A stretch of DNA of 64,000 bases from Ariolimax columbianus (GCA_036924085.1 JAVGWX010000018.1:19188464-19252463); one strand, 5' to 3'. Positions 1 to 12,747 are shown, counted from the stretch's first letter. The notes: generated from the sequence alone by a model not told the origin. Numbers and translations are program-made.

Positions 1-340
1 TGAACATAATGATTTGGACGTTGTGTAAACATAATGATTTGGACGTTGTGTGAACATAATGATTGGGACGTTGTGTGAACATAATGATCTGGACGTCGTG
101 TGAACATAATGATTTGCACGTTGTGTGAGCGAATGATTTGGACGTTGTGTGACCATAACGATTTGGACGTTGTGAGAACATAATGATTTGGACGTTGTGT
201 GAACATAATGATTTGGACGTTGTGTGAACATAATGATTTGGACTTCTGTGAACATAATGATTTGGACGTTGTGAGAACATAATGATTTGGACGTTCTGTG
301 AACATAATGATTTGGACGTTGTGTGAACATAATGATTTGC
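1..340. repeat. 25-bp tandem array, runs off the window edge
   Basis: About 13 copies of TGAACATAATGATTTGGACG plus TTGTG, with scattered substitutions; the left end is not seen. Confidence 0.95.
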
Positions 341-1039
341 TCAGCAAAGTTACATGGAATACTGTAGTTAAATAGACGGACAAAATGTCCGCCTCCTTGC
401 TATTAATTAGCTATTGATTCACTTTCAAATAGATTTTTCCCATGAACCTCTTGCTGTTGCTATCACTGAGACTGGTTTTTGTCACGTCTGGATCCATGAT
501 GTATTTCACAGTAAAATATTTTCGAATGAAAATTAGAGAGATAACGCTACAATGCATTAGGATCGCGCGATCCGTATGGCTTGACGCTGTTCTCTACAAT
601 TCGTAGCGTACACTCTCATACTGAAAACTTGTTAATTTTAAGTAATGAAAGTTCACATTAACATAACGGCAGAAAGTATAGTAGAGTACATACATAGGTC
701 AGTCTCTTTCTTTCTCTTTTCCGTGTCGAAGCACATCTTCATCTTTCATACAATCAAGCACTCAGCGACATGGATTGTCTTGTCATTTGCCTCCAGCATG
801 TCGCACCTTTTGTATGTTTCCTGTAGGTCATCAGGTGGTGTAGGTACTGTATTGCGCCACAGTCACGTGTGTCATCATCTGTGTATCCTCATCGTTTCAC
901 ATTTCTCTTGCACCGTGATAACCTAGTTTGGAGTCTGTTCAGCGACTTCTAAGTTGTGTATAAACCAGCAACATAACCGTTTATTGCAACTATCATGACA
1001 TACGCACTGTATTATAGGTTATGGATGCACTGTACCATT

Positions 1040-1990
1040 ATACATCCGTATTCAGTGGCCACTGTGGTCGAAACTGGGAGACATATTACGCAGATAATCT
1101 CGTACTTTTGTCACATAGTAATAGCCAAAGAGAAACTTGACAGTGTGAAAGAACAATAAAAGAATTTGGGACTGAATGTCAACATGGAGCATTGTATTGT
1201 ATTGGATCTAAGAATCGACATCACTGCACTCCGTGCATACCCATAGGTGCTCAGTTTCTCTAATCAAATGGCGTAAGGTATGGATGCTGATGATCCCTGT
1301 AGCTCGTTGGTTGTACACTATCCTGCGCCGTCCTCGCATGCGCCTCACTCCGCTCGAAAACCAATCACCTTAAAATTAACCCGGTCAACAAAGAATAAAT
1401 TAGAGTGGTGGGAAAGCCGTTGGAAGAGACCGATGCCTTTACATATTTGGACAGCACAATTGACACGTCAAGGGATAAAGATGCAGATATATAGACAAGA
1501 AATGCAAAGACAAGAGGGGCATTCCTGACACTAAACAACATATGTAGATTCAGAGTAATCAAAATACACACATAAAGTAAGAATTTCGACATCTTTGTCG
1601 GTGCTGTTGTATAGAGCCGATTCACGGACAACGACCAAACCCATAGAGGAAAGACTTCAAACATTAATTAAAAGATGTCTACGAAGAATTATGGGCATAA
1701 ATAGGCAGAACATGCTGAGGAATGAAGACCTATGAGAAAGGAGCCAAAAACAGCCACTGGAACAACACATTAAGCGAAGAAAATGGGGCGGGAAAGGACA
1801 TATACCGGGGAAGACACTGTCAGGCCTTGCTAGACAGGCTTTGTCATAGAATACTCAAGGGAAGAGAAAAGAATGTTGAATTTTTAAAATAAATACGCGG
1901 AGAAGTGAATGGGAGAGAGAACTACGATTAAATAGTTACACTTGGTGAGAGGTAGAACGATTAACACAGGGCCGTGTATGTTAACGGCTG
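1040..1990 (+). mobile_element. RTE-like LINE fragment with an inserted repeat
   Basis: Broken frames give YADNLVLLSHSNSQ (active-site box), then after an insertion ETDAFTYLDSTIDTSRDKDA and GAFLTLNNICRF, followed by the characteristic RT C terminus with KEPKTATG, REEK and YTW remnants. The related end sits at 41516-41850. Confidence 0.7.
1195..1370 (+). repeat. dispersed repeat Q, inserted in a LINE
   Basis: Shares TCACTGCACTCC, ATGGCG/GTGCAGGGTAT, GATGCTGATG and CCTGTAGCTCG(T/C)TGGTTGT landmarks with 17490-17640 and, more weakly, 10060-10180. It interrupts the LINE frame here. Confidence 0.6.
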
Positions 1991-2060
1991 GCGCTTTGTG
2001 GCAAATCGCCTTTACACCTTCAGAAGCGATCGACTTTTGAATACTTTGTTACAGTGAAAA

Positions 2061-2701
2061 TGAGAGCCATATAGTCCTGCTGACAGATGCTCTCGAAGTA
2101 GTCACAGCGCTAAAAAGCCAGAAAAACACTGAGCTTAATGACTTAAGAGCAGCACTCTGCAAACTGTGCCAGCAGTCCGCACCAAAAAGGGTAGTGGTAC
2201 AGTGGGTTCCGTCACACTGCAACATCCAAGGCAACGAGGAGGCAGACAGACTGGCAAAAGAAGGTGCAAGGCTACCACAAACAGATACCAGTATGACGTA
2301 CGAAGAGTCAAAACGGCTTATCAAAGCCAGATACATGACCAAATGGGAAACCGAACATACTGGTTACACCAAAAACGATGCCTATTACCAGTTGAACCGA
2401 AGAGAGCAGGTCGTTGTCTTCAGACTTCGCACTGGCCACAACAGACTGAGGTACCACCTATTCAACAAATTGAAAATAGGGTGTACCGACGAATGCCCGT
2501 GCGGTACTGGTAAAATGACCACTGAACATCTGCTGCAGAACTGCCCGACATACGAGGATCAGAGAGAGCAGATGTGGCCATTGCCAGTGGAACTGCAAGA
2601 CAAGCTCTATGGTAGTGGCGAGAGTCTCAGGATGACCGCCGCTTTTTTCGAGAAAATAATGGTTACTGTCTGACTGTGTACGCAGAAGAAGAAGAAGAAG
2701 A
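2061..2701 (+). mobile_element. RNase H-bearing LINE 3' end, (GAA)n tail
   Basis: Truncated copy of the 49.8-51.6 kb family. It is open from 2071 to 2673: RNase H C-terminal part (LLTDALEVV, with TDS changed to TDA; HCNIQGNEEADRLAKEGA), then RLRTGHNRLRYHLFNKLKIG and the zinc motif ECPCGTGKMTTEHLLQNCP. It ends TGA plus about 20 bp, then (GAA)n. Confidence 0.85.
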
Positions 2702-2920
2702 ATACTTTGTTACAAGAAACATGACATACATTTGTTACGAGTAGGAAGCTGCTGTCTTCGCTACGTGCAATTACTTCCCTTGTGTCTCATTCTCCGGTCT
2801 GGATTTCTGAACACTGTTATAGAGCTATGGCGCCATTGGCGTGCATGCGGTCGGACGTTGACAGAATGGACGCTTGCGGTTAATAATACTATATATGAAA
2901 GAAAATCATAAATAATTATG

Positions 2921-2957
2921 TTTTTTTACCCCCACCCCCCACCCCCCTCCCCATTAC
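2921..2957. repeat. T/C-rich tract
   Basis: Poly-T followed by C runs. The surrounding 2702-3350 holds nothing else recognisable. Confidence 0.7.
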
Positions 2958-3352
2958 TCAATTCAAGGTGTTTTGCGTATGTGCACAATGCATGCGTAAA
3001 GGAAACGCGCTGTCCCTAACATATGTCGGTGCCAAACTCTGGGTATGACTTTTGTGTTAAGACCAAGTGTTTCTTTTCGAACTTCAATTTCACAAGATTT
3101 ACGTAATAATTAATGTAAAGTTTGTTTGGAATATGAATTGCTGCACCGTGAACGAATGATCTAGTGTCGTGTTCAACATGAGGATTGATACCCGGCAAAT
3201 GGGACGCTCAATGTTCTGAATAAAACTTAGATGATTGGGAAGAGGGAGGAATGAAAAAAGATAAACGATTTAAGAAGGTTTAAGATGTGTTGATAAGGGA
3301 CAGATGGACGAGTTAAGAAAAGATGATGAGGTTACTATAACCATATTTAAGT

Positions 3353-3760
3353 GTGACTTACGAAGAGTCCAAAAGGTTTATTAGGGCCAGATACATGGCC
3401 AAATGGGAAACAGAGCATACTGGCTATGCAAGAAATGATGCCTAATACAAGTTGAACAGCAGAGAGTACGTGGTGGTCTTCAGACTCCGCACAGGCCACA
3501 CAAGACTGAGGTATCATCTATTCAATAAACTGAAGATAAATGTTCCTGACAAATGCCCCTGTGGTACAGGGGAAATGACCCATGAACATATGTCGCAAAA
3601 TTGCCCGACATACGAGGATCAGGGAAAGCAATTGTGGCCATCACCAGTGGCAACACTAGACAAGCTCTATGGCAGTGTCGACAGCCTCAGGATGACCTCT
3701 CCTTTCTTTGAACAAATTCAAATCGACGTCTGACAGCGTACGAAGAAGAAAGAAAAGAAT
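3353..3760 (+). mobile_element. RNase H-bearing LINE 3' end
   Basis: Copy truncated to the post-RNase H part: RLRTGHTRLRYHLFNKLKIN and KCPCGTGEMTHEHMSQNCP, open at 3452-3733, with the (GAA)n-type tail at 3746-3760. Confidence 0.85.
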
Positions 3761-3794
3761 GTGTAAAGATGTGTAACAAAACAACGGCTGTTAG

Positions 3795-3852
3795 GTAAAC
3801 TTACCGTCTGTATACTGGTTTAGAAGATTCTACAAAGTCTTTACAACCAGTT
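3795..3852 (-). mobile_element. CR1-like LINE tail fragment
   Basis: Reverse complement of the CR1 3' end (TACTGGTTTAGAAGATTCTA ... AACCAGTTAC). Only about 60 bp remains. Confidence 0.6.
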
Positions 3853-3869
3853 ACTTGGATAGTGGTTCA

Positions 3870-4233
3870 ACCGATATGCGAGTCCATCTTAATAGACTCA
3901 AACATTAGAGCTAAGTAGACCCCCAGCCAGTTAGGCACGTCTATAGTTGCTCTTAACAAACCACATGGGGAAAGATACAAATAACTTGGGTAGATTTTAA
4001 TTTGAATTTGTGTCCGGGCAGCGAGCGTTACGCATACTCTTTTCAATTTCAACTGCCAAGGGATTTTTAACGTGCTCGACACTGAACACGGGAGTCCGAT
4101 CTCACTACCCAGAGATCAGAGGAATTTTTCCAGAATATCCACGTGAAAAACAATCCTGGTCACCATCGTGATTCGAACCGCGATCACCGGCATCCGAGGC
4201 TGACACCTTACCTCGAGACCACTTGGCCTGGTT
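3870..4233 (-). mobile_element. tRNA-derived SINE, family 2
   Basis: Minus-strand head CCAAGTGGTCTCGAGGTAAG with box B GCGGTTCGAATCACG, a body with CGTGTTCAGTGTCGAGCACG, and a 3' part (CTCTAATGTTTGAGTC) shared with the dispersed repeat at 18885-19260. Confidence 0.75.
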
Positions 4234-4559
4234 AATAAAAGAGACTAGCTTACCAAGCCTGGTTTAGTGGCATCCCATGTCTCAACATAGAAATTTGAAT
4301 CATGTGGGGTGACAAGAAAGGGAGGTGCCGAGGTATCGGCAAAGAATGGTCATTGCACCAATATGGAAGAACATAAGCAGCAGAAACGACTGCAGCTCAT
4401 ACAGAGGTATATCTCGTGTCCTGTATGTTGTATATACGACAAGGTCTAAGAACAGAAAGTGCGAGCTAGGTTAGCGCCAATGACCAGTAAATCGTAAAGT
4501 GACTTTAGGAAGAGTGAAGGACGCGTTATGTGCACTAAGACAGCTATGTGAAAATCAAT

Positions 4560-4900
4560 ATATTATAATAAAAACCAAAACGCGGTCTTCATTGATCAAG
4601 TCAATGTCTTTGATAGAGTCAACATGAGTTAATTGTGAGGTGTATAGGAGGAATGCGAGGTTAGGGGACAATATACGAACCATGTAGGATAACAGAAGGG
4701 GGGCGGTTAGCAGAAGTGTCGGACAGACAAACTGGTTCCCAGTGGGGCTTGGGGCGCGTCAACTATTTATTCTGTCCCCTGTTCTATTCATCTTCTAAAT
4801 TGATAATATCACTAGACTAGCCAATCATCGCGAAGAATCGCTCAACGAATTGATTTTCGCAGACCACCAGGGCCTCTTCTATAATAGAGAGGAATATTTA
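4560..4900 (+). mobile_element. RTE-like LINE RT fragment
   Basis: Broken frames: VRQTNW...G, LSPVLF, DNITRLANHREESLNELIFA then DHQGL, an RT active-site region with FADD changed to FADH. Resembles the 61.7-62.6 kb element (LNELLFDDEQALIA). Confidence 0.55.
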
Positions 4901-5110
4901 CAACAGCCCTTAGGGGACAGAGGACTAACGTCCGGTCAGACAAAACATGCTGATCGAACATGTTGGTCAGGGTCAGGCAAAATATACTGGTCAAGACCCC
5001 CGCCTCGACTTCCTCGCAGCTCTCTCTGGAAACGTTTTTTATATGACAGCCTGGCTAACGAGATGGAGTATCGACGCGATCCCCGTAGTAGTGATCGGCA
5101 GGCAGATATA
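4900..5110. repeat. dispersed repeat R, fragment
   Basis: Contains GTCAGGGTCAGGCAAAATAT, the reverse complement of the unit amplified at 52.5-53.0 kb, plus diverged flank. Confidence 0.4.
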
Positions 5111-5244
5111 ATCAAGCAACGCACAAACACCTAGTCGAGTAGGTCCACCTTCATCAGCACGCTCGGGATATTAGGAATTCTACTGCAACCCGGCACTTCA
5201 CGGATTTTTGCAGGGCATAAAATAAGACACCCACTGAAAGTGAG

Positions 5245-5440
5245 CATTTGAAAATGACCGCTGAACATTTGCTACAAAACTGCCCGACATACGAGGATCA
5301 GAGAGAGCAGATGTGGCTATCACCAGTGGCAACACTAGACAAGCTCTATGGCAGTGTCGACAGCCTCAGGATGACGGCTGCTTTTTTCGAAAAAATAAAG
5401 GTCGACGTCAGACTGCGTACGATGAAGAAGAAGAAGGATA
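5245..5440 (+). mobile_element. RNase H-bearing LINE 3' end, very short
   Basis: Only the last 60 codons (KMTAEHLLQNCPTYEDQREQ ... LYGSVDSLRMTAAFFEKI) and the GATGAAGAAGAAG tail remain. Confidence 0.85.
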
Positions 5441-5632
5441 GAAGGGGTCAAAGAAACACTCCAAAATGTTTCAACATATCGGCAGCACAAGCATACCACC
5501 TAGCACAAACCTGAAGACTACGCATACCTTCTCACTGCAACGCTGCAAGGCAAAAGCAGTAGGAGAAATGAAGATCCAGAACAATAATACCAAGAAGAAG
5601 AGGAAGAAGAAAAGGCGTTTACAACGTGTTTA

Positions 5633-6120
5633 GTTAGTATATATACGTGAGTTGCAATGTGTTTAGAAGGTATTTCGACGTCATTTGGCTAGAATGTGTT
5701 AAGTAAGTATATCCACGTCATGGCGGTACGTCTTTAATAAGTATATCCACGTCATGAGGGTATGTCTTTAGTAAGTATATGCACATCATGAGGGTACGTC
5801 TTTAGTAAGTATATCCACGTCATGAGGGTACGTCTTTAGTAAATATATCCACGTCATGGCGGTACGTCTTTAGTAAGTGTATCCACGTCATGGCAGTACG
5901 TCTTTATTAATTATATCCTAGTCATGAGGGTACGTCTTTAGTAAGTATATCTACCCAAGGGGTAACGTCTTTATTTAGTATATCTACGTCATAGGGGTAC
6001 GTCTTTATTAAGTATACATACGTCATTATGGTACGTATTTATTGAGTATATCTACGTCACGGGGGTATGTATTTAGTAAGTATATCCACGTTATGTGGCT
6101 ACAATATGTTTGCCAAGTAA
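5633..6120. repeat. 34-bp tandem array
   Basis: About 14 diverged units of TAAGTATATCCACGTCATGA + GGGTACGTCTTTAG. From 6120 to 6886 nothing else was recognised. Confidence 0.92.
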
Positions 6121-6885
6121 AACGACAAATTATTTACTGCGAGGAACAAATGGCCGAGCTGTTTAAATACATCTCTTCGCACCGAAAAGACACAGGTGGT
6201 AAGGCATAGTTTTTACTTTTGTTTGCAATGGATGATACAATGCAAATCTAAAATGTACACTTTAGGTGACTGTCGGGACAAACGGTCTTTATTTCTCAGT
6301 ATTATAAATATATAAAGATTCTCCAACAATGAGAATAAAGGACACCCCCCGCCCTCCCCCAAAAGAGCAGAACGGGTGTTTACGGGCAAAGGGAAAGAAC
6401 TGCGTTTCCACACATTTTCGAAAGTTTCGTAAACGAGTTATCAAATTCTATAGAAAACGATATCAAAGCAATTCTCCTTCTTCGTCCGTCTTTCACTCTT
6501 TATTAACAATACAATCTCCACTGCTAGTGTTTCCTTATAGAGGGCTTGTGCATAGGCACTTACGTACGTTTTTACAGTTACGTTGTCTGTAATAATTATT
6601 ATACCCGATGAAGCTACTGCCCATAAACTTGTCAGCGAAATTTTCCCTGCAGGAGGCATTGTGGTCTAAACCTGTGTTTCGTTTACTTGGTGTACTGGTG
6701 CTGTCACTAAACGATTGACTATATATGCTTTTTTGTTAATTGTGTCTACGTGTTCATTTTCTCATTTGCATTCAGTAAACCTGTAATTATATTGACCCTG
6801 CTTGGTCAGTTCTTTTTAACAACTGGCATACTCATACGTTCCTGGTCACTTCATGCTAATGACAGCCAGTTCAAGCCATTTTGTA

Positions 6886-6886
<1 letters not shown>

Positions 6887-6947
<61 letters not shown>
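6887..6947. repeat. (TA)n microsatellite
   Basis: About 30 TA units; produces false Tyr-Ile frames on both strands. Confidence 0.97.
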
Positions 6948-6949
<2 letters not shown>

Positions 6950-7612
6950 TGCATTGTTCAACACTGATTTCTGGTTTTTTTCTATTCCTCCCTCTTCTCC
7001 TGATGATTCTACCATGCTTTGCACAAGTTGATATGTTTTTTTCATGGGACTATGTCTGTAACTATGTAACACACAAATTTGTAATGAAATGTTGGACTAA
7101 GGCTGGATTTCTCGAAATGTGTAACAGACGCAATTTACAAAACATTGAATTACCTTTCTTTGATAGCACAAAACCTTGTCAAAGTTATCATTTCAGACAT
7201 TTTAGAGTAGGTTCAATCTAGTATCAGGGTTGAGAGGAATGCAACCACTGCAACCTTACAAGCATGTTCCAAAAGTTAACTAAAGCAAGATGTGCATGTG
7301 GCTAGTAGCCTCAGCAAGTAGTGTCAATTGAAACGACTACTAAAAATGCTTGCATACAGGATGTACTAATGGTCATATACTTCATCTGGAGCGACTGGTG
7401 AAACATCAGCAAGAAACCGAAGTCCTAGAGATGTCGTTCTGGGCTCAGACGGAGGAGTTCTACAATTAGGGCATCACAAAGGTGGGGAATAGATGGAAGA
7501 AGTGTATCAACTTGTAGGGTGAATACACAGAGAAGTGTTAAAGTTTACACTGATTTCCAGGTAAGTGGCTTGACTTAAAACTTTTCGACCATCCTTCATA
7601 TTTTGCTTGATT

Positions 7613-8085
7613 AGGCAACGAGGAGGCAGACAGACTGGCAAAAGAAGGTGCAAGACTACCACAACCAGATTCTAGTGTGACCTACGAAGAGTCCAAAAGG
7701 TTTATTAGGGCCAGATACATGGCCAAATGGGAAACAGAACATACTGGCTACACAAAAAATGATGCCTACTACCAGCTGAACAGAAGAGAGCAGGTCGTGG
7801 TTTTCAGACTCCGCACAGGCCACAACAGACTGAGGTACTATCTATTCAATAAACTGAAGATAGGTGGCACTGACGAATGCACCTGTGGTACAGGGAAAAT
7901 GACCGCTGAACATCTGCTACAAAATTGCCCGACATACGAGGACCAGAGAAAGCACATGTGGCCATCACCCGTGGCAACACTAGACAAGCTCTATGGCAGT
8001 GTTGACAGCCTCAGGATGACAGCTGCTTTCTTCGAACAAATTCAAGTTGACGTCTGACAGCGTACGAAGAAGAAGAAGAAGAAGA
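7613..8085 (+). mobile_element. RNase H-bearing LINE 3' end
   Basis: Starts within the RNase H domain (NEEADRLAKEGARLPQPDSS) and is open, apart from a TGA before 7677, to 8057 with CTCGTGKMTAEHLLQNCP, ending in (GAA)n at 8066-8083. Confidence 0.85.
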
Positions 8086-8504
8086 TATTTTGCTTGATTA
8101 AAATTAAAATTCGACAAAGTAGATCACGAACAATCACATTTATTTTTCAGCACTTTGTAAAATACAGCAGCATTCATCGTCATTGAGCAATTAAATAACA
8201 TCATTTTGGAGACATCTATATCATAATAATAAAGTAAATGCCATTTAAAAAGTCATGATGCAAAGGTAGATGGAACAGGAACAAAATAGGTTTGAGACGC
8301 AGTGGTCTCAGATACAAACCAGCATGATGTCTGCATATAGACCTCTGTAATGGCGTAAAGCTCTTAAAGCTAACTTGTAGACCATTTTGATGGCTCAAAC
8401 TTGATTTGTAGATCATTTTGATAGTGTAAGGTATATTTGTAGCCTACTGTGATTACACAGGGTCCATTTATACACAATTTTATTGGCTCTTGGTTTTTCT
8501 GCAG

Positions 8505-8640
8505 ACCTTTATGACAAAAGGCCCACATGCAGATTAATTTATGGCTTAAGGCCCACATGCAGACTAATGTGGCTTAAGGCCCACATGCAGACTAATTTAT
8601 GGCTTAAGGCCCACATGCAGACTAATTTTTGGCTTAAAGG
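8505..8640. repeat. 30-bp tandem array
   Basis: Four units of GGCCCACATGCAGACTAATT + TATGGCTTAA. Confidence 0.92.
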
Positions 8641-8759
8641 GAATCCAAAAATGTATTTATTATGATGTATGTCAGTTGTTTTTCTTGTTGTTCATCACAA
8701 AAATTGACTTTTCTCTGGTAGGCAACTACATATTGCTCTTCTTATATCCCAGAGCATAC

Positions 8760-9655
8760 CACATGTATTTTATCACCTCTACTTTTTGGCATAGCTATAG
8801 ATTGGATTATGAAACATTATGTCAATAATAAGCATTTAGGTATAGAATGGATAGATAACAAGACTTTAGAAGATCTTGATTTTGCAGACGACCTAGCACT
8901 ACTAAGTACCACAAATGAAAAAACACAAGAAAATATTGAAAGCCTATACCAATGTTCAGAACAGATAGGACTTCAAGTAAACGCTTCAAGGACAAAAATC
9001 ATGGCTTCTACAACCACAACGGATGATATCAAGCTATAGGGGAAATATTAACAAAATGTATAACACTACACATACCTGGGAAACAAAATGACACAAGATG
9101 GAGATGCCATAAAAGAAATGTCCAATAGAATTGCTTTGGCCTCGTGAGCCTTTAATCAGCTCACCAACATCTGGAAATCGACGACACTGAGCAAACATAC
9201 CAAGCTCAAACTATTCAACTCAATCGTAATATCAGTCCTGACACATGGATGTGAAAGCTGGAAGACAACAAAAGCACTGGAAAACAAAATAAATATCTTT
9301 GAAAATAAATGTTTAAGAAAATTATTGAATATACGCTGGGACCAGTTCATAACTAATGACTCAATAAGTACAAAGACAAACCCAATATACGTGTCGACTA
9401 TCATCCGGAAAAAACGATGGACATATATTGGACATGTCATTAGAATAAACAACAACCGTCTTCCATTGCAAGCACTTGAATGGACACCAAGGGGCATTTA
9501 GAAAAGAAGGAGACCCAAGGAAACACTCAGAAGAACACTCATCCGAGAGGACTCAACTATGGGCCTCAGCACCATACCAGATCTAAAAACTGGAGATCAT
9601 TTGTTTTTGCCTTATGCGCAGTATTTGGCGCAAAGAACATAGATAGATAGATATA
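8760..9655 (+). mobile_element. RTE-like LINE 3' end, (GATA)n tail
   Basis: Open at 8809-9039 with GIEWIDNKTLEDLDFADDLA (catalytic FADD) and QIGLQVNASRTKIM. Then in shifted frames: HTYLGNKMTQDGDAIKEM, ISVLTHGCESWKTTKALE, RWTYIGHVIR and LPLQALEWTPRG. Ends in CATAGATAGATAGATA. Confidence 0.85.
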
Positions 9656-9850
9656 TACCAAATTAGGTGGGCATGTGATTTCATGGCTGTAGTGCAGTGT
9701 AAGACTTTTCAGCAAGCAGTGTTGGTGCCAACCTCATTGGCTTGGTTGTGGTAGAAGTATTTTTTCATTTATATGTTGTGAACATAAAGGTTTGGTCTCG
9801 GTCAATATTCTGCACCTGACCCTCAAGCTAGTCTTTGTTTGTCTTTATGG
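9655..9850 (+). repeat. dispersed repeat R, diverged copy
   Basis: TTCATGGCTGTAGTGCAGTG and CTGACC-like 3' end follow 23870-24150. Confidence 0.4.
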
Positions 9851-10059
9851 TAAAAAGTGAATAAGGAAAGTTATTTGTGGCTCTGTTGACCTCTTGTAAA
9901 ACATATAGTACTACAGAAACCATTTCACAGGATCACTGTAGCACAACAGTCTGGAGGACCGTATTCCACCTTCATCCGCATGCTCAGGATGTAATGAAAG
10001 CTACTGCAACACATCAATTAATGCCCTTAATGGCATTCAACAAAAACTAAGCTATATTA

Positions 10060-10180
10060 AGCAGAACTGATATCACATCACTCTGGGTAGACCAATAGGT
10101 GCTCTTACAGTAGATGGGAAAGGGTGTGGATACTGATGGTCCATGAAACTTACTCTGTGTATGATATAGAACTTCTTTAC
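10060..10180 (+). repeat. dispersed repeat Q, diverged copy
   Basis: ATATCACATCACTCTGGG ... AATAGGTGCTC ... GATACTGATGGTCC follows the 1195-1370 copy. Confidence 0.45.
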
Positions 10181-10219
10181 CTTTATTATGATGTGACCAA
10201 TCAAATGGAGATGCGCTGG

Positions 10220-10640
10220 GGGATATGTAGTTTGAATAATGTTCTATTCACCAAGATATCAAAACGGTGAAAGATTTTAAATACTTAGGGAGCACGTTAT
10301 CAGCAGATAAAAAAATGTCAGCAGAAATCCAACAAAGTTGTAATAAAGCAATTCAGATTATTGAACAATTAACTCCAATGCAAGCACATGACAATAACTA
10401 CCAAAAGAGCTTTATACAATACAATTTTCATCCCGACACTCTGCTATCAATGTCAAAACTGGGCATTTGTATCAAATGAAAACAACCCATCGTAACAGCC
10501 GAAATGAAATGTCTTGGAAAAATATTGCGTGTAACAAGGAGAGACATGACCAGAAACAATGACATCAGGAGACTAGTGGATACAACAATGTATTAGACTA
10601 CATCAGAAGACAGCAACTAAAATTTGCTAACGTATCACAA
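10220..10640 (+). mobile_element. RTE-like LINE 3' fragment
   Basis: Open at 10267-10479 (FKYLGSTLSADKKMSAEIQQ, the 'FKYLGS' box after the RT active site), then EMKCLGKILRVTRRDMTRNN in another frame. Confidence 0.75.
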
Positions 10641-10646
10641 GTACCC

Positions 10647-10910
10647 CCACACAGTCCCCCCGAGGATAGGTGTCTGTCTCGGGTGTCATTAGTAGCGGGT
10701 TCAAATCACAATGGAGACCAGGGTTTTTTTTCCCGTGGATCTTCTGGTAAAAATTCTCTCGATCTCTGGGTTGTGAGATTGAACTCCCATGTTCAATGTC
10801 GAATACGTTAAAAATTACTTGGCAGTTGGAAATCGAAAAGAGATAGCTTAATTGTCCGCTGCCCTGACAAAATTCAAGTTAAAAATCTACCCAAGTTACT
10901 GACCCTGATG
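10647..10910 (+). mobile_element. tRNA-derived SINE, family 2
   Basis: Plus-strand copy: GTCTGTCTCGGGTGTCATTA, GCGGGTTCAAATCAC, CCCGTGGATCTTCTGGTAAA, ATGTTCAATGTCGAATACG, CTACCCAAGTTACTG. Confidence 0.7.
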
Positions 10911-11005
10911 TATGCAGCCAGTTATGGGTTACTGACCCTTATGTATGCAGCCAGTTATGGGTTACTGACCCTGATGTATGCAGCCAGTTATGAGTTGCTG
11001 GTTGC
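10905..11005. repeat. 33-bp tandem array
   Basis: Three units of GTTACTGACCCTGATGTATG + CAGCCAGTTATGG, at the 3' end of a SINE family 2 copy. A related single unit occurs near 19775. Confidence 0.9.
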
Positions 11006-11461
11006 TGTCAGCTAAGTCACTATTGCATCTTCGGCCCAACTGATGTCTTGTCAGTTCAGGTTCCAGGTTATTCTCCATATTGAGAAAGCGCCCAACATAA
11101 AAGTGGTAATGTATGATAATGTATATTATACATAACAGATAATTAATGAAAATCTACATTGTTATAAAATTGCAAATGTAAAAATATTGACACTTTTACA
11201 TAATGCAGAATTCAAGTAGCAAAAGCACTTATTTCTCACAGAAAAAGGACTATGTTGGAGCTTCCGTGTTCTCTGCTGTAAATGGATACCCAACTTACAG
11301 TTAAGGAAGGCAAAGCAACAAGGAAGGGATCAGGCCATCAATCCTTACAAAGGTTGAGACACTGTACAAGAATGCCTCTATTACTTTATGTTTTACTAAA
11401 GTATCCAACATGAGACTCACTTCAGTTCAAGTGCCATCTCCACATTGAAGATCAGTTGCAA

Positions 11462-12147
11462 AGTAAAGGGATTTAGGGGTTATAATAGATCATACAGGTA
11501 AGGTGAGCGAGCAAGTCCAGGTAGCAGTGAAAAAGGCAAATGCAATGTTAGGTATGATAAAAAGAAATATTAAACATAGCAGCAAGGAAGTGATTGTCAA
11601 ACTGTATAAAGCATTAGTTAGACCTAGATTGGAGTACTGTGTACAGGTGAGGACTCCATATCGCAGAAGAGATATAAACATGCTGGAAAGGATACAAAGA
11701 AAAGCGACAAAACTGATTGTGAGATTCAAGAATTACAGTTATGAGGAAAGACTCAGAAAAACGGCCTACCGTGTCTAGAAATGAGAAAAATTTGAGGTGA
11801 CTTAATACAGGTTTATAAGATAATCAACAAACAAAAATTAAATTTGACTATAACAAATTTTTCAAAATGCAACCACCAACAAGAATAAGAGTGAACAGCT
11901 TCAAATTAACTAAAGAAAGGTCCAGGCTAGATATAAGGACATATTTTTTTAGTCAGAGAGTGGTGAATGCTTTGAATGCATTGCTACAAGAAGTAGTGAA
12001 GGCAGGAAAAATTAATGCATTAAAGAATAGATTGGATGTACATAGTTTTTAGAGCAAGGAAATGTAAATGAAACTGGTTGTATACAGGCTCTACACTTCT
12101 AAACCAGTATTAAGATGTTAAATTATAAGTTAAGTTAACTTAAGTTA
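11462..12147 (+). mobile_element. CR1-like LINE 3' fragment
   Basis: 5'-truncated copy of the CR1 family seen at 30.8-33.1 kb. It encodes DLGVIIDHTGKVSEQV..., KLYKALVRPRLEYCVQV and NMLERIQRKATKLIV in one frame (11503-11778), then a shifted frame with SFKLTKERSRLDIRTYFFSQ (11867-12052), and ends in a decayed TTAAG tail. Confidence 0.85.
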
Positions 12148-12747
12148 CATCTCAACATTCTCTATCTTGTCCTGATGGATCAATCTGCCAGGTTCTTCCC
12201 TGTCCATCTTGGCATCCCATGGATAAAAATGTATGCCTTTGCATGCTTGCCTTCCACCGTCCTTCTAGTAGTTTTCTTTTGATATGACTAAAATATTGTA
12301 ACTTTCTTACTCTTGATTTGAAATATCATTTCTAATCTCTTCAAGGCTTCCTTATTTCTTTTCTTTTCCTTACATCAGATTGCGCCCAATTTTTCTATAT
12401 ATCTACATTTCATAGGCAACAAATGTTTTTTCAACATTTTTTTCATTGTCCATGTTTGTTTGCTGTACAATAAATATGAATGTACATAACAATATGATCA
12501 CTCTTATTTTTAATGTGTGACTTAGTTATTTGGATGTCTCTATGTTACTCTTGTTGGTGAAAATTAATTTGGCTATCCATATTTTGTTCTTGATTTCCAT
12601 TTCTCATCTTCCTTTTTTTGTCATTATATTTCTAAGAAAGGAGAAGCTCTTGAACTGTCCAAGTATTTAATTATCTATTGCTGTCAGTAGACTCGTCCAG
12701 GCAGTTAGTACACAGTTCAGACTAGGTTTCTGTTTCTCATTCCTCCC

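Noticed and set aside
5633..6120. CRISPR array (regular short repeats).
   Set aside because: Units are contiguous, with no unique spacers, and the genome is eukaryotic. The same holds for the other arrays.
6750..7072. ORFs with long Tyr-Ile repeats on both strands.
   Set aside because: They are translations of the (TA)n microsatellite.
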